This document shows, piece by piece, positions 35,930-45,539 of a stretch of DNA of 64,000 nucleotides (positions are counted from its first letter, which is position 1; each line of letters begins with the position of its first letter). A model generated the notes under the pieces. The model saw only the letters and a program-made list of their open reading frames with translations. It was not told the origin of the DNA and searched no databases. The stretch is from Anaerocolumna sp. MB42-C2 (lineage in GTDB: Bacteria > Bacillota > Clostridia > Lachnospirales > Lachnospiraceae): assembly GCF_030913705.1 (NCBI RefSeq), contig NZ_CP133190.1:5233501-5297500 (forward strand), read 5' to 3'. The translations under genes and the position numbers were made by a program.

Positions 35930-37582
35930 ATGTATAGATTGATGGTCGTAGAAGATGAAGATATGATACGTAAAGGTATAGTAAACAGCATTCCCTGGCA
36001 GTCTTTAGGATTCATAGTCGTCGCAGAAAGTCCAAACGGGAAAGATGCCTTGGAGCAACTTAAGAAAAATTCGGTGGAAGTTTTGCTGACAGATATCAAG
36101 ATGCCTATTATGGGGGGAACGGAACTGTCAAAAAAAGCAAGAGAGTTATATCCGGATATTGAGATTATTATTTTAAGCGGATTCGCAGATTTCGAATATG
36201 CACGTCAGGCAATCGGTTTCAGGGCTTTTGATTATCTGCTAAAACCCACCAATAAGAAAAAGCTTCTGGATGCTTTTACTGCATTAAAGGAAAATATGGA
36301 TCAAAAGAGGGAGTTAAAGGAAGAAATATTTTACAGCAACCTGTATATCAGTGCTGGTTATGAAACTATGAGAAATGAATTTCTCCAGTCCCTGTTAGAG
36401 GGTGATACCAGTCTCTTTAATGGGTTCGATGAGAAAACAACTTCTTTGGAATTGGATTTTACAGGACATTATTTTACAGCAGCCACGATAAAGCTTGATA
36501 GAAACAGTATTTTTAAAGAATTGGAATCGTCCTGGGCGACAGACAAACGGCTGCTTACTTTCTCCTATAGAAATATTTTAAAAGAGGAATTAAGTAATGT
36601 AGATAATGCTTATTATATTGTAAAAGATTATGACACCATTGATTTTGTATTCTGTTTTTCTTCACCGGAGAAACAAAATGCACAGATGATTCCATGCCTG
36701 GAAAGTATCAGTGAGAATATTCAAAACTGCCTCTTTAAGCATGTTACAGTGCCGTATACCATAGGAATCGGATTAAGTTATCCCTCCATTCATCATATTG
36801 CAAAATCATATAGTCAGGCAAAACGGTCGATTCAGAATAATTTTTATTTTGGAGACAAAAAAGTACAGGTCTACCAGGATAATAATGATTCAAAGTATGA
36901 GCAGAATTTCATTCGGTTTTATCCGGAAGAGATGGAGCATGTTGCTGTTTCAATCAGCAACGGAAATTATTTCGATACGAAAAAGTATCTGACCTCAATT
37001 TTCCGGGTGCTTATGGAGCAGAATCTGCTTCCGGAAATTGTTAAAAACTACTGTATTGCCCTGAAATTGATGGTTCAATCCAAGATTACAAACAGTTATG
37101 AAGTGATGGAGAAAATCATTGGTGAGGAGTATAATGATTTCGTGAAAGAAGCCTTAAATGTCAAAGAACTTGAAACCTATATCGTAAGTGTTATGGTGTC
37201 ACTTGCGAAAGAGATTGATGAAACGATTGATCCCCTTGAAATCAAAGAGCAGCATAAGGTAATTGATAAAGCGAAGGCATATATTGCTGCGCACTTAAGT
37301 GAAAAAATCACCTTAAAGATGATCAGTGAATATGTTTATTTGTCGGAAACCTATTTCAGCTTTCTGTTTAAGAAAATTATGGGAATCACATATATTGATT
37401 ATATCCAGAACCTTCGTATGCAGGAAGCAAAAAGATTATTGGTTAATACAAATTATAAAGTTTATAAAGTAGCTGAATTGATCGGTTACAGCGATTATAA
37501 GTATTTTTCCGTCCAATTTAAAAAATATGTTGCGCTTACACCAAAGGAATATCGGAATCAGGGAAGACTGGAAGTGAAATGA
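35930..37582 (+). CDS. YesN-type response regulator (REC + AraC HTH)
   Basis: 550 residues. The receiver domain opens MYRLMVVEDEDMIRKGI and has the phospho-acceptor Asp in VEVLLTDIKMPIMGG. A long linker region follows, then an AraC DNA-binding domain with KITLKMISEYVYLSETYFSF and YKVAELIGYSDYKYFSVQFK. TAAGGAG precedes the ATG. As the output of the binding-protein/kinase module it probably controls the importer and catabolic genes at 24.4-31 kb. Confidence 0.93.
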   Translation: MYRLMVVEDEDMIRKGIVNSIPWQSLGFIVVAESPNGKDALEQLKKNSVEVLLTDIKMPIMGGTELSKKARELYPDIEIIILSGFADFEYARQAIGFRAFDYLLKPTNKKKLLDAFTALKENMDQKRELKEEIFYSNLYISAGYETMRNEFLQSLLEGDTSLFNGFDEKTTSLELDFTGHYFTAATIKLDRNSIFKELESSWATDKRLLTFSYRNILKEELSNVDNAYYIVKDYDTIDFVFCFSSPEKQNAQMIPCLESISENIQNCLFKHVTVPYTIGIGLSYPSIHHIAKSYSQAKRSIQNNFYFGDKKVQVYQDNNDSKYEQNFIRFYPEEMEHVAVSISNGNYFDTKKYLTSIFRVLMEQNLLPEIVKNYCIALKLMVQSKITNSYEVMEKIIGEEYNDFVKEALNVKELETYIVSVMVSLAKEIDETIDPLEIKEQHKVIDKAKAYIAAHLSEKITLKMISEYVYLSETYFSFLFKKIMGITYIDYIQNLRMQEAKRLLVNTNYKVYKVAELIGYSDYKYFSVQFKKYVALTPKEYRNQGRLEVK

Positions 37583-37767
37583 TAATAGTTGGATTTATTT
37601 GCAGACAGCTCCGGTGATACAAAAGTTTAGATGTTAAACTATGTAAAATATAGTAAGAAATTAGTATGTTTTTTAAAGCATTAGTATAATTCTAGAATAT
37701 TTTTGCCGCCATGAATGCCTTATACTGATATAAAATAAAGCATTATCATTTAATGGAGGTTATACGA

Positions 37768-39840
37768 ATGAAAAAACTTACCAGGAATTTGAGCTTGCTG
37801 CAAAAAATGGTTACTATCATATTGACTGTCGTAATAGTACCAATACTAATCATCGGAATTATCGCTACCAATATATCGAAAAATGCTCTAAGGGATCAGT
37901 CGGATAAATCTAGAACAGCAATTGCTTCTCAGATTGCCGGTATGATCGACCAGGAGATGGAGCGCATTAATCAAATGTTTTTACAGGTTGCAACCGGTAC
38001 GGCTTTTCAGGAAGTGGTCAAAAATTTAGAACTGAAAAAAGGGATCAGCGAAAAGGAAAAGGCGGAATGGAATTTAAACCGAATGAAATATCTTAAGGTT
38101 CTTGATAAAGATATGCAAAGTATGACCATCTCCAATAGATACATCAGAAGTATGTCGTTAATGTTTGTAACAGGAGATATTATAGGACCATCTAAAAAAC
38201 TACCGGAGGGAATAGATGATGTCCGTAAAACAAAAGGATATCAAAAGCTGATTGACAGTCAGGATATGGTTTGGCTGAGTGCAGCTGATGCGGATATGTC
38301 TGCCGGTAATCCCTATCTGACCGTAGGAAAATTCATTAAAAGTTTTAATTATTCAGATACAGAACCGGTTGCGGCGGTTATGATTGAATTAAATTATGAT
38401 ACTTTCAGGTCCCTGTTGTCCGAAATAAAAATCGGTGAAAAAGACCATTCATATCTTATCGCTGCTAACGGCGGATTGATTTCCTCACAGCCCTATGAAC
38501 AGTTGGAACAGATCAAAAAAGAGCCTGTGTTTGCTGAAGTTACTGAAAGAGCAGGTAAAACCGAGGCAGATAGCTTTACGATGGGTGTGAACGGCATACG
38601 TTCCATTGTAACTTACAACACATGTGATAAATCCGGTTTTATTTATGTAATGGTTCTTCCGGAGGCAGAAGTATTAAAAGGTTCAGATGCGATAAGAAAT
38701 TCTATTATGCTGGTAGGAGTTCTTTTTTCTGTCCTGGCAGTTTTCGGAGGGTTATATTTTTCACTTCATATGGCAAAAGACTTAAAAGCAGTAGAAAAAA
38801 CAATGTTTATCTCAGCACAGGGAGATCTGACGGTAACAGCACATACGAAGCGTACTGATGAGATCGGTAAAGTTGCCGACTCTTTTAATGCAATGGTAAA
38901 AAATATTAGAATGCTTCTTACACAAAGCAAGGAGGTATCCGGGGAGGTAAGCGAAACAGCCGAAGCACTGCTAAGAATATCGGATTCGTCTTCCCGTACT
39001 GCAAAAGAGATCTCCGATGCAATTAATGATGTGGCGGAGGGAGCCGGTCAGCAAAGCGAAGAAGTTGATAGGAGTGTTGGAATCTTCCGGGGTCTAGCTG
39101 AAGAAATCAAAAATGCTGCGGTCAGCACCAGTGTTATGGTATCCGGAGCAAGGGATGTGAAGAATTATACGACTTCGGGCATACAAACAGCAAAAGTTCT
39201 TGATAAAAAAGCATTGGAAGTAATATCTATTACTGCGGAAGTTGTGGAACAGATATCAGAATTGGGTAAAAGTATAGCAATTATCGGAGAGTTTACTAAA
39301 ATTCTGAATGAAATTTCAGAGCAGACCAAATTATTGTCTCTGAATGCATCCATTGAAGCAGCAAGAGCAGGAGAGTTTGGCAAAGGATTTACGGTTGTAG
39401 CTGAAGAAATCCGAAGATTAGCCGACCAGTCAGGGCAGCATACTAAGGAAATCGAAACGCTTGCCGGTAAGATTCTATCCCAGACAAAAGATTCCACCGA
39501 ATTTGTTTTAAAGGCCAATGAGGTGATTAAAGAGCAGGCGGAATCAGCAAAGGATTCGGCAGAGTATTTTAGTAAGATCGACGAAGCGATGACAGAATTA
39601 CTTGAAAATATTAACAGAATCAGCAGTACGATACATAAGATTGATGGGGATAAGGAGGTTGTGCTTAACTGCATCAATAATATTGCAGCGGTTTCCGAAG
39701 TGGCGGCCGCATCATCACAAGAAGTTTCGGCTTCCACTCAGGAACAATTAAACTCTTTGGAGGGACTGACTAATATGGCGGTTACGCTGAATCATTACTC
39801 CAAGAGCCTGGAAGAAACATTAAAACTTTTTAAAGTGTAA
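37768..39840 (+). CDS. Methyl-accepting chemotaxis protein with Cache sensor
   Basis: 690 residues from ATG 37768, which has TGGAGG upstream; an in-frame ATG at 37753 overlaps that site. N-terminal membrane segment, periplasmic dCache-type sensor (about 40-300), second membrane segment (NSIMLVGVLFSVLAVFGGLYF), HAMP, and a long signalling coiled coil with the hairpin tip EISEQTKLLSLNASIEAARA and VVAEEIRRLADQS. No C-terminal CheR-binding pentapeptide. It follows the sensory operon after a 185-base gap and likely steers motility toward a related carbohydrate (inference). This implies a motile host. Confidence 0.93.
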   Translation: MKKLTRNLSLLQKMVTIILTVVIVPILIIGIIATNISKNALRDQSDKSRTAIASQIAGMIDQEMERINQMFLQVATGTAFQEVVKNLELKKGISEKEKAEWNLNRMKYLKVLDKDMQSMTISNRYIRSMSLMFVTGDIIGPSKKLPEGIDDVRKTKGYQKLIDSQDMVWLSAADADMSAGNPYLTVGKFIKSFNYSDTEPVAAVMIELNYDTFRSLLSEIKIGEKDHSYLIAANGGLISSQPYEQLEQIKKEPVFAEVTERAGKTEADSFTMGVNGIRSIVTYNTCDKSGFIYVMVLPEAEVLKGSDAIRNSIMLVGVLFSVLAVFGGLYFSLHMAKDLKAVEKTMFISAQGDLTVTAHTKRTDEIGKVADSFNAMVKNIRMLLTQSKEVSGEVSETAEALLRISDSSSRTAKEISDAINDVAEGAGQQSEEVDRSVGIFRGLAEEIKNAAVSTSVMVSGARDVKNYTTSGIQTAKVLDKKALEVISITAEVVEQISELGKSIAIIGEFTKILNEISEQTKLLSLNASIEAARAGEFGKGFTVVAEEIRRLADQSGQHTKEIETLAGKILSQTKDSTEFVLKANEVIKEQAESAKDSAEYFSKIDEAMTELLENINRISSTIHKIDGDKEVVLNCINNIAAVSEVAAASSQEVSASTQEQLNSLEGLTNMAVTLNHYSKSLEETLKLFKV

Positions 39841-39850
39841 ATTAAATTAT

Positions 39851-39892
39851 AACCCTCGTTCTCTGCTATCAAATAACAGACCGAGGGTTTTT
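39851..39892. terminator. Terminator between convergent chemoreceptor and SGNH genes
   Basis: AACCCTCG (39851-39858) pairs with CGAGGGTT (39882-39889), with an inner CTCTG/CAGA pairing and a T-run on the plus strand. It probably also limits read-through of the minus-strand operon. Confidence 0.85.
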
Positions 39893-39902
39893 AAATTTTA
39901 AA

Positions 39903-40877
39903 TCACTGAATTGATGAAATCTGTTTTGTCAGGCGCAGATACCTTTTCAGTTCTTTATTCCAGGCTTTGTATAATTTTTCCTTACGGTGGTCGGTTAAGT
40001 TCATATGTTGGGATAAATAAGTTCCCATATAGCCGGATACCTTTTTTGCACCGTAGAAATTTAAATGATTTCCCCTGTCGCGGGTATCTTTATACCAGTC
40101 TATACCTAATATATCGTTCTTCAGATTCAGGTCAATATAAAGTAAATGATTCTTTTGTGCAAAGGCAGTTATAGAATTGTGTTTCTCATAGGTCCAGCAC
40201 AAAGGAGAGGGCGTACTGTATAAAATTAATTGAATTTTTTTTGATTTACATAATTCGACTATTTTGTTCAAAAAAAATAATGGCATATCGTCAATTTTTT
40301 TAAAAGCAGTAGTCTTATTAACATAAGGACCATTCGTATAAGGTTTCACAGCAACATTATAATAAAAGCCTTTAAATACCTTAGTAATTCTTTTGGGTTT
40401 GTGTCCGATGTCTTTTAACATACCGAGATTAATGTATTTCCAGCTGTTGTGGTATTTATAAATGGGAAAGGCTTTTTTTGCAGCTTCGTCAACCACATCC
40501 TGAAACGCATTCGTATACTTAAAATTACGGTAAAGCGCATTTGTTTCCAGTAATACTATTTTTGGTGATTGCTTTTGAAGTAATTTATCCAGCATATAAT
40601 AGGTGTCCAGCAGTTTCTGCCCCGGAACTCCGCAATTATAGCCGGCGTAACCATGATTTTTCCAGATTTCCATAGGGGAAATACTGGTACTGCTTTCACT
40701 GTCACCGATTATTACGTAGTCAAACGTATTATCAGGCGCACTATAATATCCTTTCAATTTTTTATAAAATCCGCCCTCTGAACTATTAGGTGGTACCATT
40801 AAATAGGATATAACAAACAATATAATGAGTAATACGGATAGAAATATAATTGGTTTTATAATATTTTTAGAGTGCAT
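39903..40877 (-). CDS. Membrane-anchored SGNH/GDSL-like protein of the MBOAT operon (DltD/AlgJ-like role)
   Basis: 324 residues: one N-terminal membrane segment (IIKPIIFLSVLLIILFVISYL), then an extracytoplasmic SGNH-type domain. The nucleophile block is YVIIGDSESSTSISP, with Ser after Asp, and a DxxH-like block WYKDTRDRGNHLNFYGA lies near the C-terminus. Proteins of this shape (DltD, AlgJ/AlgX) finish acyl transfer begun by an MBOAT partner. It is the last gene of a five-gene minus-strand operon, 11 bases after the MBOAT gene. It is shorter than DltD (about 400) and has no clear DltD signature, so it is a functional analogue at best. Confidence 0.75.
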   Translation of the reverse strand: MHSKNIIKPIIFLSVLLIILFVISYLMVPPNSSEGGFYKKLKGYYSAPDNTFDYVIIGDSESSTSISPMEIWKNHGYAGYNCGVPGQKLLDTYYMLDKLLQKQSPKIVLLETNALYRNFKYTNAFQDVVDEAAKKAFPIYKYHNSWKYINLGMLKDIGHKPKRITKVFKGFYYNVAVKPYTNGPYVNKTTAFKKIDDMPLFFLNKIVELCKSKKIQLILYSTPSPLCWTYEKHNSITAFAQKNHLLYIDLNLKNDILGIDWYKDTRDRGNHLNFYGAKKVSGYMGTYLSQHMNLTDHRKEKLYKAWNKELKRYLRLTKQISSIQ

Positions 40878-40888
40878 AATTGTACCTC

Positions 40889-42472
40889 TTAAAATCCTGC
40901 ATAGATTAGTTTGGCCGGTATGTAGCCATCACCGTAAGCACCCAGAATAATAACAAGTAATATAGCTGAGTAAAGAAAGCTCCAGCGGACAATAATATTC
41001 CAACCTGCAATCTTCTCACGAATTGAAATTCCATGTTCATGTATAATACCGACTGTCAACACGGCGATAAATCCCAATAGTACAGCTGCAAAATCTTCCT
41101 GGGATAAGCCTAATTTCAGTAAGGTTCCATCTGTTAGGGTATTCCAGCTGAATCCGGTGAAAATAGATTGGAACATAGATATTCCTGTTTTTAAAGAATC
41201 AGCTCTAAAAAAAAGTTCCCCGGTAAAGATAATAGGCAAAATCTTAATTGTTTGAAAAATATGATAGTAAATACTATTTCGGTTAATCTTTAAAAATGTT
41301 GTAAACTCCTGTATCCAGGGTTCGAAAATATTACCCAGTAAAATCAAGATAAAGTAATACATGCCGAAAAATATATAATTCCAGCCGGTACCGTGCCAGA
41401 ATCCGTTACATAACCACACACCAAATAAAGCAATCGAAGAAGAGATAATTTGTCCCATATGTTTGCCGAATTTCTCTCTTGAACTTTTACCAAGATTTTT
41501 TGCAAATTTGGTTAAGGATATAGGATAAAAGATATAGTCTTTTAACCAGGCACCGAGTGTGATATGCCAGCGTCTCCAGAATTCGGATGCGGTTTTGGAG
41601 AAGAAAGGCTGACGGAAATTTTCCGGAATAACAATTCCGAAGATCTCGCCGGTACCGATTGTGACATCAATACAACCTGAAAAATCCGAGTATAACTGAA
41701 AGGTATATAATACTGCGACCATTATAACAGTGATTCCGCTGTAATAATCAGGTCTGTCAAATACCGTTTCTACCAGCATGTTTAAACGGTCTGCTATAAT
41801 AAGCTTCTTAAATAACCCCCAGAGTATCCTTTGCATACCAAAGGTAATATTTTTATATTCCAAAGGGCAACCCCGGTATAAAGCTTCCGATGTCTGAGAG
41901 TAACGGCAGATAGGTCCCTCTAAAAGGTTGGGAAAAAAGGACATATATAAAGCCAGTCTGCCTAAACGTCTGTCTGCTTCTATCTTCTGGTAATAAATAT
42001 CAACCAGGTAGGATACAGCCTGCAAGGTGTAAAAGGATATACCGATAGGCAAGGCAAATTTAAAGGTGGGAAGCAGGAACGGAGAAGATAGCTTCTCCAG
42101 AACCTGATTTATGTTTCCACCCAAGAAAAAGGAATATTTTAAAATAATTAATATACCCAGCTGTAATCCTATTCCCAGCCATAATATCCTGCGTCTTTTT
42201 TGAGTATATCTCTGCTTTAAGACCTTTTTCTCTTCGGCCGAATATTCCGTTTTACTATATTCTTTTTTACAGGAAGAAAGCCATAGTCCAAGGTAATAAA
42301 TCGAAAGGGTGGATAAGAGTAAATAGCCCAGGAGTTTTCCGCTTATGGAATAGAAAAAAAGGTAGCTGGCAAGCAGTAATATCTTCCAGCGGTGGCGTTG
42401 TGGAACAAGCTGGTAAACCAGCATAACTGCCGGTAAAAAAATTAAAAGATATAAAATGGAAGTATAACTCAT
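40889..42472 (-). CDS. MBOAT-family membrane O-acyltransferase (DltB/AlgI type)
   Basis: 527 residues from ATG 42472, two bases after the carrier-protein stop; a longer in-frame start at 42511 overlaps that gene. About 11 membrane segments. Family markers are EGPICRYSQ, FSGCIDVTIGTGEIFG, FWRRWHITLGAWLKDYIFYP and the catalytic His near residue 360 in CNGFWHGTGWNY. It should move an acyl or aminoacyl group from a carrier protein across the membrane to an extracellular acceptor, as DltB does with D-alanine. The acyl group here is unknown. Confidence 0.92.
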   Translation of the reverse strand: MSYTSILYLLIFLPAVMLVYQLVPQRHRWKILLLASYLFFYSISGKLLGYLLLSTLSIYYLGLWLSSCKKEYSKTEYSAEEKKVLKQRYTQKRRRILWLGIGLQLGILIILKYSFFLGGNINQVLEKLSSPFLLPTFKFALPIGISFYTLQAVSYLVDIYYQKIEADRRLGRLALYMSFFPNLLEGPICRYSQTSEALYRGCPLEYKNITFGMQRILWGLFKKLIIADRLNMLVETVFDRPDYYSGITVIMVAVLYTFQLYSDFSGCIDVTIGTGEIFGIVIPENFRQPFFSKTASEFWRRWHITLGAWLKDYIFYPISLTKFAKNLGKSSREKFGKHMGQIISSSIALFGVWLCNGFWHGTGWNYIFFGMYYFILILLGNIFEPWIQEFTTFLKINRNSIYYHIFQTIKILPIIFTGELFFRADSLKTGISMFQSIFTGFSWNTLTDGTLLKLGLSQEDFAAVLLGFIAVLTVGIIHEHGISIREKIAGWNIIVRWSFLYSAILLVIILGAYGDGYIPAKLIYAGF

Positions 42473-42474
42473 CT

Positions 42475-42705
42475 CTATAGTTCCTCTAGTAAACGATTTA
42501 CCATACGCCATATTGCCTGTGCTGAATTAAAGTTGACAGGAACTAAATCAACCGGTGTGATTTCAATTCCAAAGGTATCCTCTAACTCAGGAATGAGAGT
42601 AAGGATTGAAAAAGAATCCAGAAGACCGTCATCAATGAGTCTGGTTTCTGATTCGTAATTAATATTAGGATTAATTTCTTCTAAGATAGCTAATAATTTT
42701 TCCAT
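42475..42705 (-). CDS. Acyl/aminoacyl carrier protein (DltC-like)
   Basis: 76 residues. The motif IDDGLLDSFSILTLIPELED carries the phosphopantetheine Ser (near residue 31), with helix II resembling DltC more than fatty-acid ACP. It lies between a decarboxylase and an MBOAT gene in one operon, so it probably carries the group activated by the AMP ligase at 43908 and presents it to the MBOAT protein. GAGGAAAT precedes the ATG. Confidence 0.88.
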   Translation of the reverse strand: MEKLLAILEEINPNINYESETRLIDDGLLDSFSILTLIPELEDTFGIEITPVDLVPVNFNSAQAIWRMVNRLLEEL

Positions 42706-42735
42706 GTTTTCATTTCCTCTTCTTCTTAAGTTTTT

Positions 42736-43908
42736 TTAACTATGAAAATAATTTAAATGATCCGTTAATATCATATTTCTTGCAATACGGAATTGATTTT
42801 GTTCCGAATATAAAAGCACTTGGGGTAATTCACGGCTCAAAAATAAAGATATGCCCTCAGTTACGGAATATGCACCGGTCTTCTCAAAGATTAAGGTATC
42901 ACCTGTCTGAAGACTGGTAAAAGGATACTGCTTCACAAGTACATCATTAATGGTACATAACGAACCGCATACTGTCCATTCCCTGGTTTCACCACTTCGT
43001 TTATTCCAATGAATGAGGGGAGGTTTTTTCATTGCCAGCATTTGTCCATAATAGTTTACCTGGTGTATACCACCGTCAACGATACAGTAGGGTTGGTTTT
43101 TATTTATTTTGGTATCTACGATGCTTGTTACATAAGCCCCGCAGGGAGCGGCAATCGACCGGCCTAATTCCAATGCGATTTTACCGCCGAATGTAAGCTT
43201 TTTAATCAATTGCGATAAGCCGCCGAGTATAAGCTCTTCCTCGTCTGTTTCATCTTCAAAATAATAAACAGGAAGTCCGGGTCCATATTCTAACTTTTTA
43301 ACGGTAAAATCATATTGCTTCTTTAAATCACAACAAAACTGATCAAGCATATTCAATTCATTTTCGTACTTATGGATAGATTTTTTCTGGGTGCCGGAAA
43401 AGAATTGAATGCCATCAATACTTATAAAGTTTTGATGTCTATTTTCTATAATCTGCCGTATCAGGGATTCATCCATACCAAATTGATTTCCTGATGTCAG
43501 GCGTAACAATACCCGGATTGTTATTTGCTGTTTTAAGGCATAATTTTCAATGAGCTGCCAGTGGGTTAAGGATTCGATGGTGTAAATGATCTGATTCCCA
43601 TACTGATTCAGAGCATATTCAATGTCCGACTGATTCTTATATACTCCGGACATAACGACCTGATTCATATTAATTTGAGCCCTTTCGCAGATACGGAATT
43701 CTCCGGGGGAGCAAACTTCGTAAAAATCAACAAGATCCTGTAACTCTTTAATAATAAAAGGATTGGCTTTCATAGCGTAACACAATTCCACATCCGGACC
43801 TAGAGCGGTTCTTAGTTTATTGATTTGTACTGCTAATAAGTCCGTATTAAAAATATAAAAAGGAGTTTTGTATTGACTGATTGCCTGCTTTAATATACTT
43901 TCATTCAT
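42736..43908 (-). CDS. PLP-dependent group IV decarboxylase (DapDC/ornithine decarboxylase fold)
   Basis: 390 residues from ATG 43908, which overlaps the ligase stop by one base and has GGAGG upstream. Alanine-racemase-like barrel with the PLP lysine in VELCYAMKANPF. Other motifs are YEVCSPGE, LEYGPGLP in place of the usual glycine-rich phosphate loop, ALELGRSIAAPCG, and the C-terminal CGSLCTINDVLV, whose Cys serves the active site of group IV decarboxylases. It resembles the exosortase-A-associated decarboxylase group (TIGR03099), which also occurs with an AMP ligase and an ACP. It could decarboxylate a free or carrier-bound amino acid such as ornithine, lysine or diaminopimelate; the substrate is not readable. 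Confidence 0.87.
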   Translation of the reverse strand: MNESILKQAISQYKTPFYIFNTDLLAVQINKLRTALGPDVELCYAMKANPFIIKELQDLVDFYEVCSPGEFRICERAQINMNQVVMSGVYKNQSDIEYALNQYGNQIIYTIESLTHWQLIENYALKQQITIRVLLRLTSGNQFGMDESLIRQIIENRHQNFISIDGIQFFSGTQKKSIHKYENELNMLDQFCCDLKKQYDFTVKKLEYGPGLPVYYFEDETDEEELILGGLSQLIKKLTFGGKIALELGRSIAAPCGAYVTSIVDTKINKNQPYCIVDGGIHQVNYYGQMLAMKKPPLIHWNKRSGETREWTVCGSLCTINDVLVKQYPFTSLQTGDTLIFEKTGAYSVTEGISLFLSRELPQVLLYSEQNQFRIARNMILTDHLNYFHS

Positions 43909-45422
43909 CAAAAGTTACCTCCGTAGATAGCCGATAATTTTTTCCTGTCAATTTTCCCGTTTTCAGTAACCGGTAATTCAGGTAAAGGAAAAAATACAGC
44001 AGGAATCATATAGGCAGGCAGGGATTCCATCATCTTGCTTTGCAGCTGTTTTTTCTCTATATTTCCCGAATAAAATGCTATGATCCGGTTCCTTGAGGTA
44101 TCATAAAGGCAGGAAGACCTTAGGATACCGGGATAACTGTTAATAATTAATTCAATTTCTTCCAATTCAATGCGGTGTCCCATATGTTTAATTTGAAAAT
44201 CTTTTCTTCCTGCAAAGCAAAGATCGCCGTCTTTATTATAAAAGGCAAGATCCCCTGTCCGGTAAATCAGCTCCATATAATGGGGATTCAACGGATTTTG
44301 TATAAATACTGATTTGGTCTGCTCTGAATTGTTATAATAACCTAAAGCCAGGGCTGTGCCGGATACGCAGAGTTCGCCGGTGGTGTCTTTGGCTGTAATC
44401 AGGTTGTTATGGTTGTCCAATAAAAATACTTTTTCATTGGGAAATGCTTTTCCTATTGGTATAAGTTCATTTATCTCAAACTCACGGTTGATACGGTAGT
44501 AGGTACAGTTACATGTGATTTCCGTAGGGCCGTACAAATTCACATAAAGAGCATCCGGCAGATAGTTTCTCCATATGTTAAGATGTTTGACCGGCATCGC
44601 CTCACCGCTGAATAAAATCTTATTCACAGTTGTTGGAACCCGATAGGTTAATCCTTTTAACTGCGTAATCATACATAATGCAGAAACCGCCCAAATCAGG
44701 GTGGTTATTCTGCGTTCACAAACAAAATCCAAAAGCTGCGCAGGGATTGAGAACAGCCTCTTGGGTATAATCACCATAGTCGCACCGACTTTTAGCGTTG
44801 AATAAATATCTTTAACGGATACATCAAAGTCAAATGGTGCCTGGTTACCGATAATATCCTCCTCGGTGATGTGGAACATAGAAGGAAAAAATTCCATAAA
44901 ATCAATCACAGACCGGTGGCTTATTAAAACACCTTTGGGAATACCTGTGGAACCGGATGTAAAATTACAATAGAGAGGATCAATATCTTGTGACAGATCT
45001 CTGATATGCCGTAATTTTTCATCTTGTATTTCTGCACTCACCAATTCGTAATAATCAAGTCGTGTACCGGTAAAATCAACCTCATGGGGTATATGATCTA
45101 TATCGCCCAAGGTGATGATATAATTAGCATTAGTAACTTCTAAAATTTGCCGGATTCGGTATACCGGCTGATCCGGATTAATTAAAATATAAAAACACCC
45201 GGCATACACAATTCCCATAAATGCGGTTAAGGCTTCGATGCTTTTATCCATAAATACAATAACCGGGTTTCCGGGTGATTCATAAGCTGCCAAAGAACTG
45301 CCTATACCTTTGGCATTATGTAATAATTCTTTATAAGAACAGATATTATTTATATCTTCCGCAACTGTTTTGTCCGGATATTTTTCAGCAGAAACTTCAA
45401 GATATTCCAAAATATTTTTCAT
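43908..45422 (-). CDS. Amino-acid-activating AMP ligase (DltA-like adenylation protein)
   Basis: 504 residues, matching stand-alone DltA in length, with no fused carrier domain. Adenylation motifs in order: A3 NFTSGSTGIPKG, A4 APFDFDVSVKDIY (the Asp that binds an alpha-amino group is kept), A5 NLYGPTEITC, A7 YRTGDLA, A8 GRKDFQIKHMGHRIEL and A10 PVTENGKIDRKKL with the catalytic Lys. It should adenylate an amino acid and load it on the carrier protein at 42475. First gene of the five-gene operon, with AAAGGAG before the ATG and a promoter about 75-100 bases upstream. The A4 region resembles DltA (D-Ala) but specificity is uncertain. Confidence 0.88.
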   Translation of the reverse strand: MKNILEYLEVSAEKYPDKTVAEDINNICSYKELLHNAKGIGSSLAAYESPGNPVIVFMDKSIEALTAFMGIVYAGCFYILINPDQPVYRIRQILEVTNANYIITLGDIDHIPHEVDFTGTRLDYYELVSAEIQDEKLRHIRDLSQDIDPLYCNFTSGSTGIPKGVLISHRSVIDFMEFFPSMFHITEEDIIGNQAPFDFDVSVKDIYSTLKVGATMVIIPKRLFSIPAQLLDFVCERRITTLIWAVSALCMITQLKGLTYRVPTTVNKILFSGEAMPVKHLNIWRNYLPDALYVNLYGPTEITCNCTYYRINREFEINELIPIGKAFPNEKVFLLDNHNNLITAKDTTGELCVSGTALALGYYNNSEQTKSVFIQNPLNPHYMELIYRTGDLAFYNKDGDLCFAGRKDFQIKHMGHRIELEEIELIINSYPGILRSSCLYDTSRNRIIAFYSGNIEKKQLQSKMMESLPAYMIPAVFFPLPELPVTENGKIDRKKLSAIYGGNF

Positions 45423-45495
45423 AGCTGTATACTCCTTTAGTTCGTTCCTTCGTGAAAAATAATAAGTAATATTTTCCTCCTTTTATATAAATAAG

Positions 45496-45523
45496 ATTAT
45501 AACATTAATGGATTGAATGACAA
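45496..45523 (-). promoter_or_regulatory. Promoter of the ligase-decarboxylase-MBOAT operon
   Basis: On the minus strand TTGTCA (45523-45518) and TATAAT (45501-45496) are 16 bases apart. The leader is about 65 bases. Confidence 0.65.
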
Positions 45524-45539
45524 ATGAATTTTCTGTGAA

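Noticed and set aside
39165..39737. 190-codon minus-strand frame within the chemoreceptor gene
   Set aside because: It is antisense to the highly conserved signalling domain and reflects its Ala/Ser/Glu-rich heptads.
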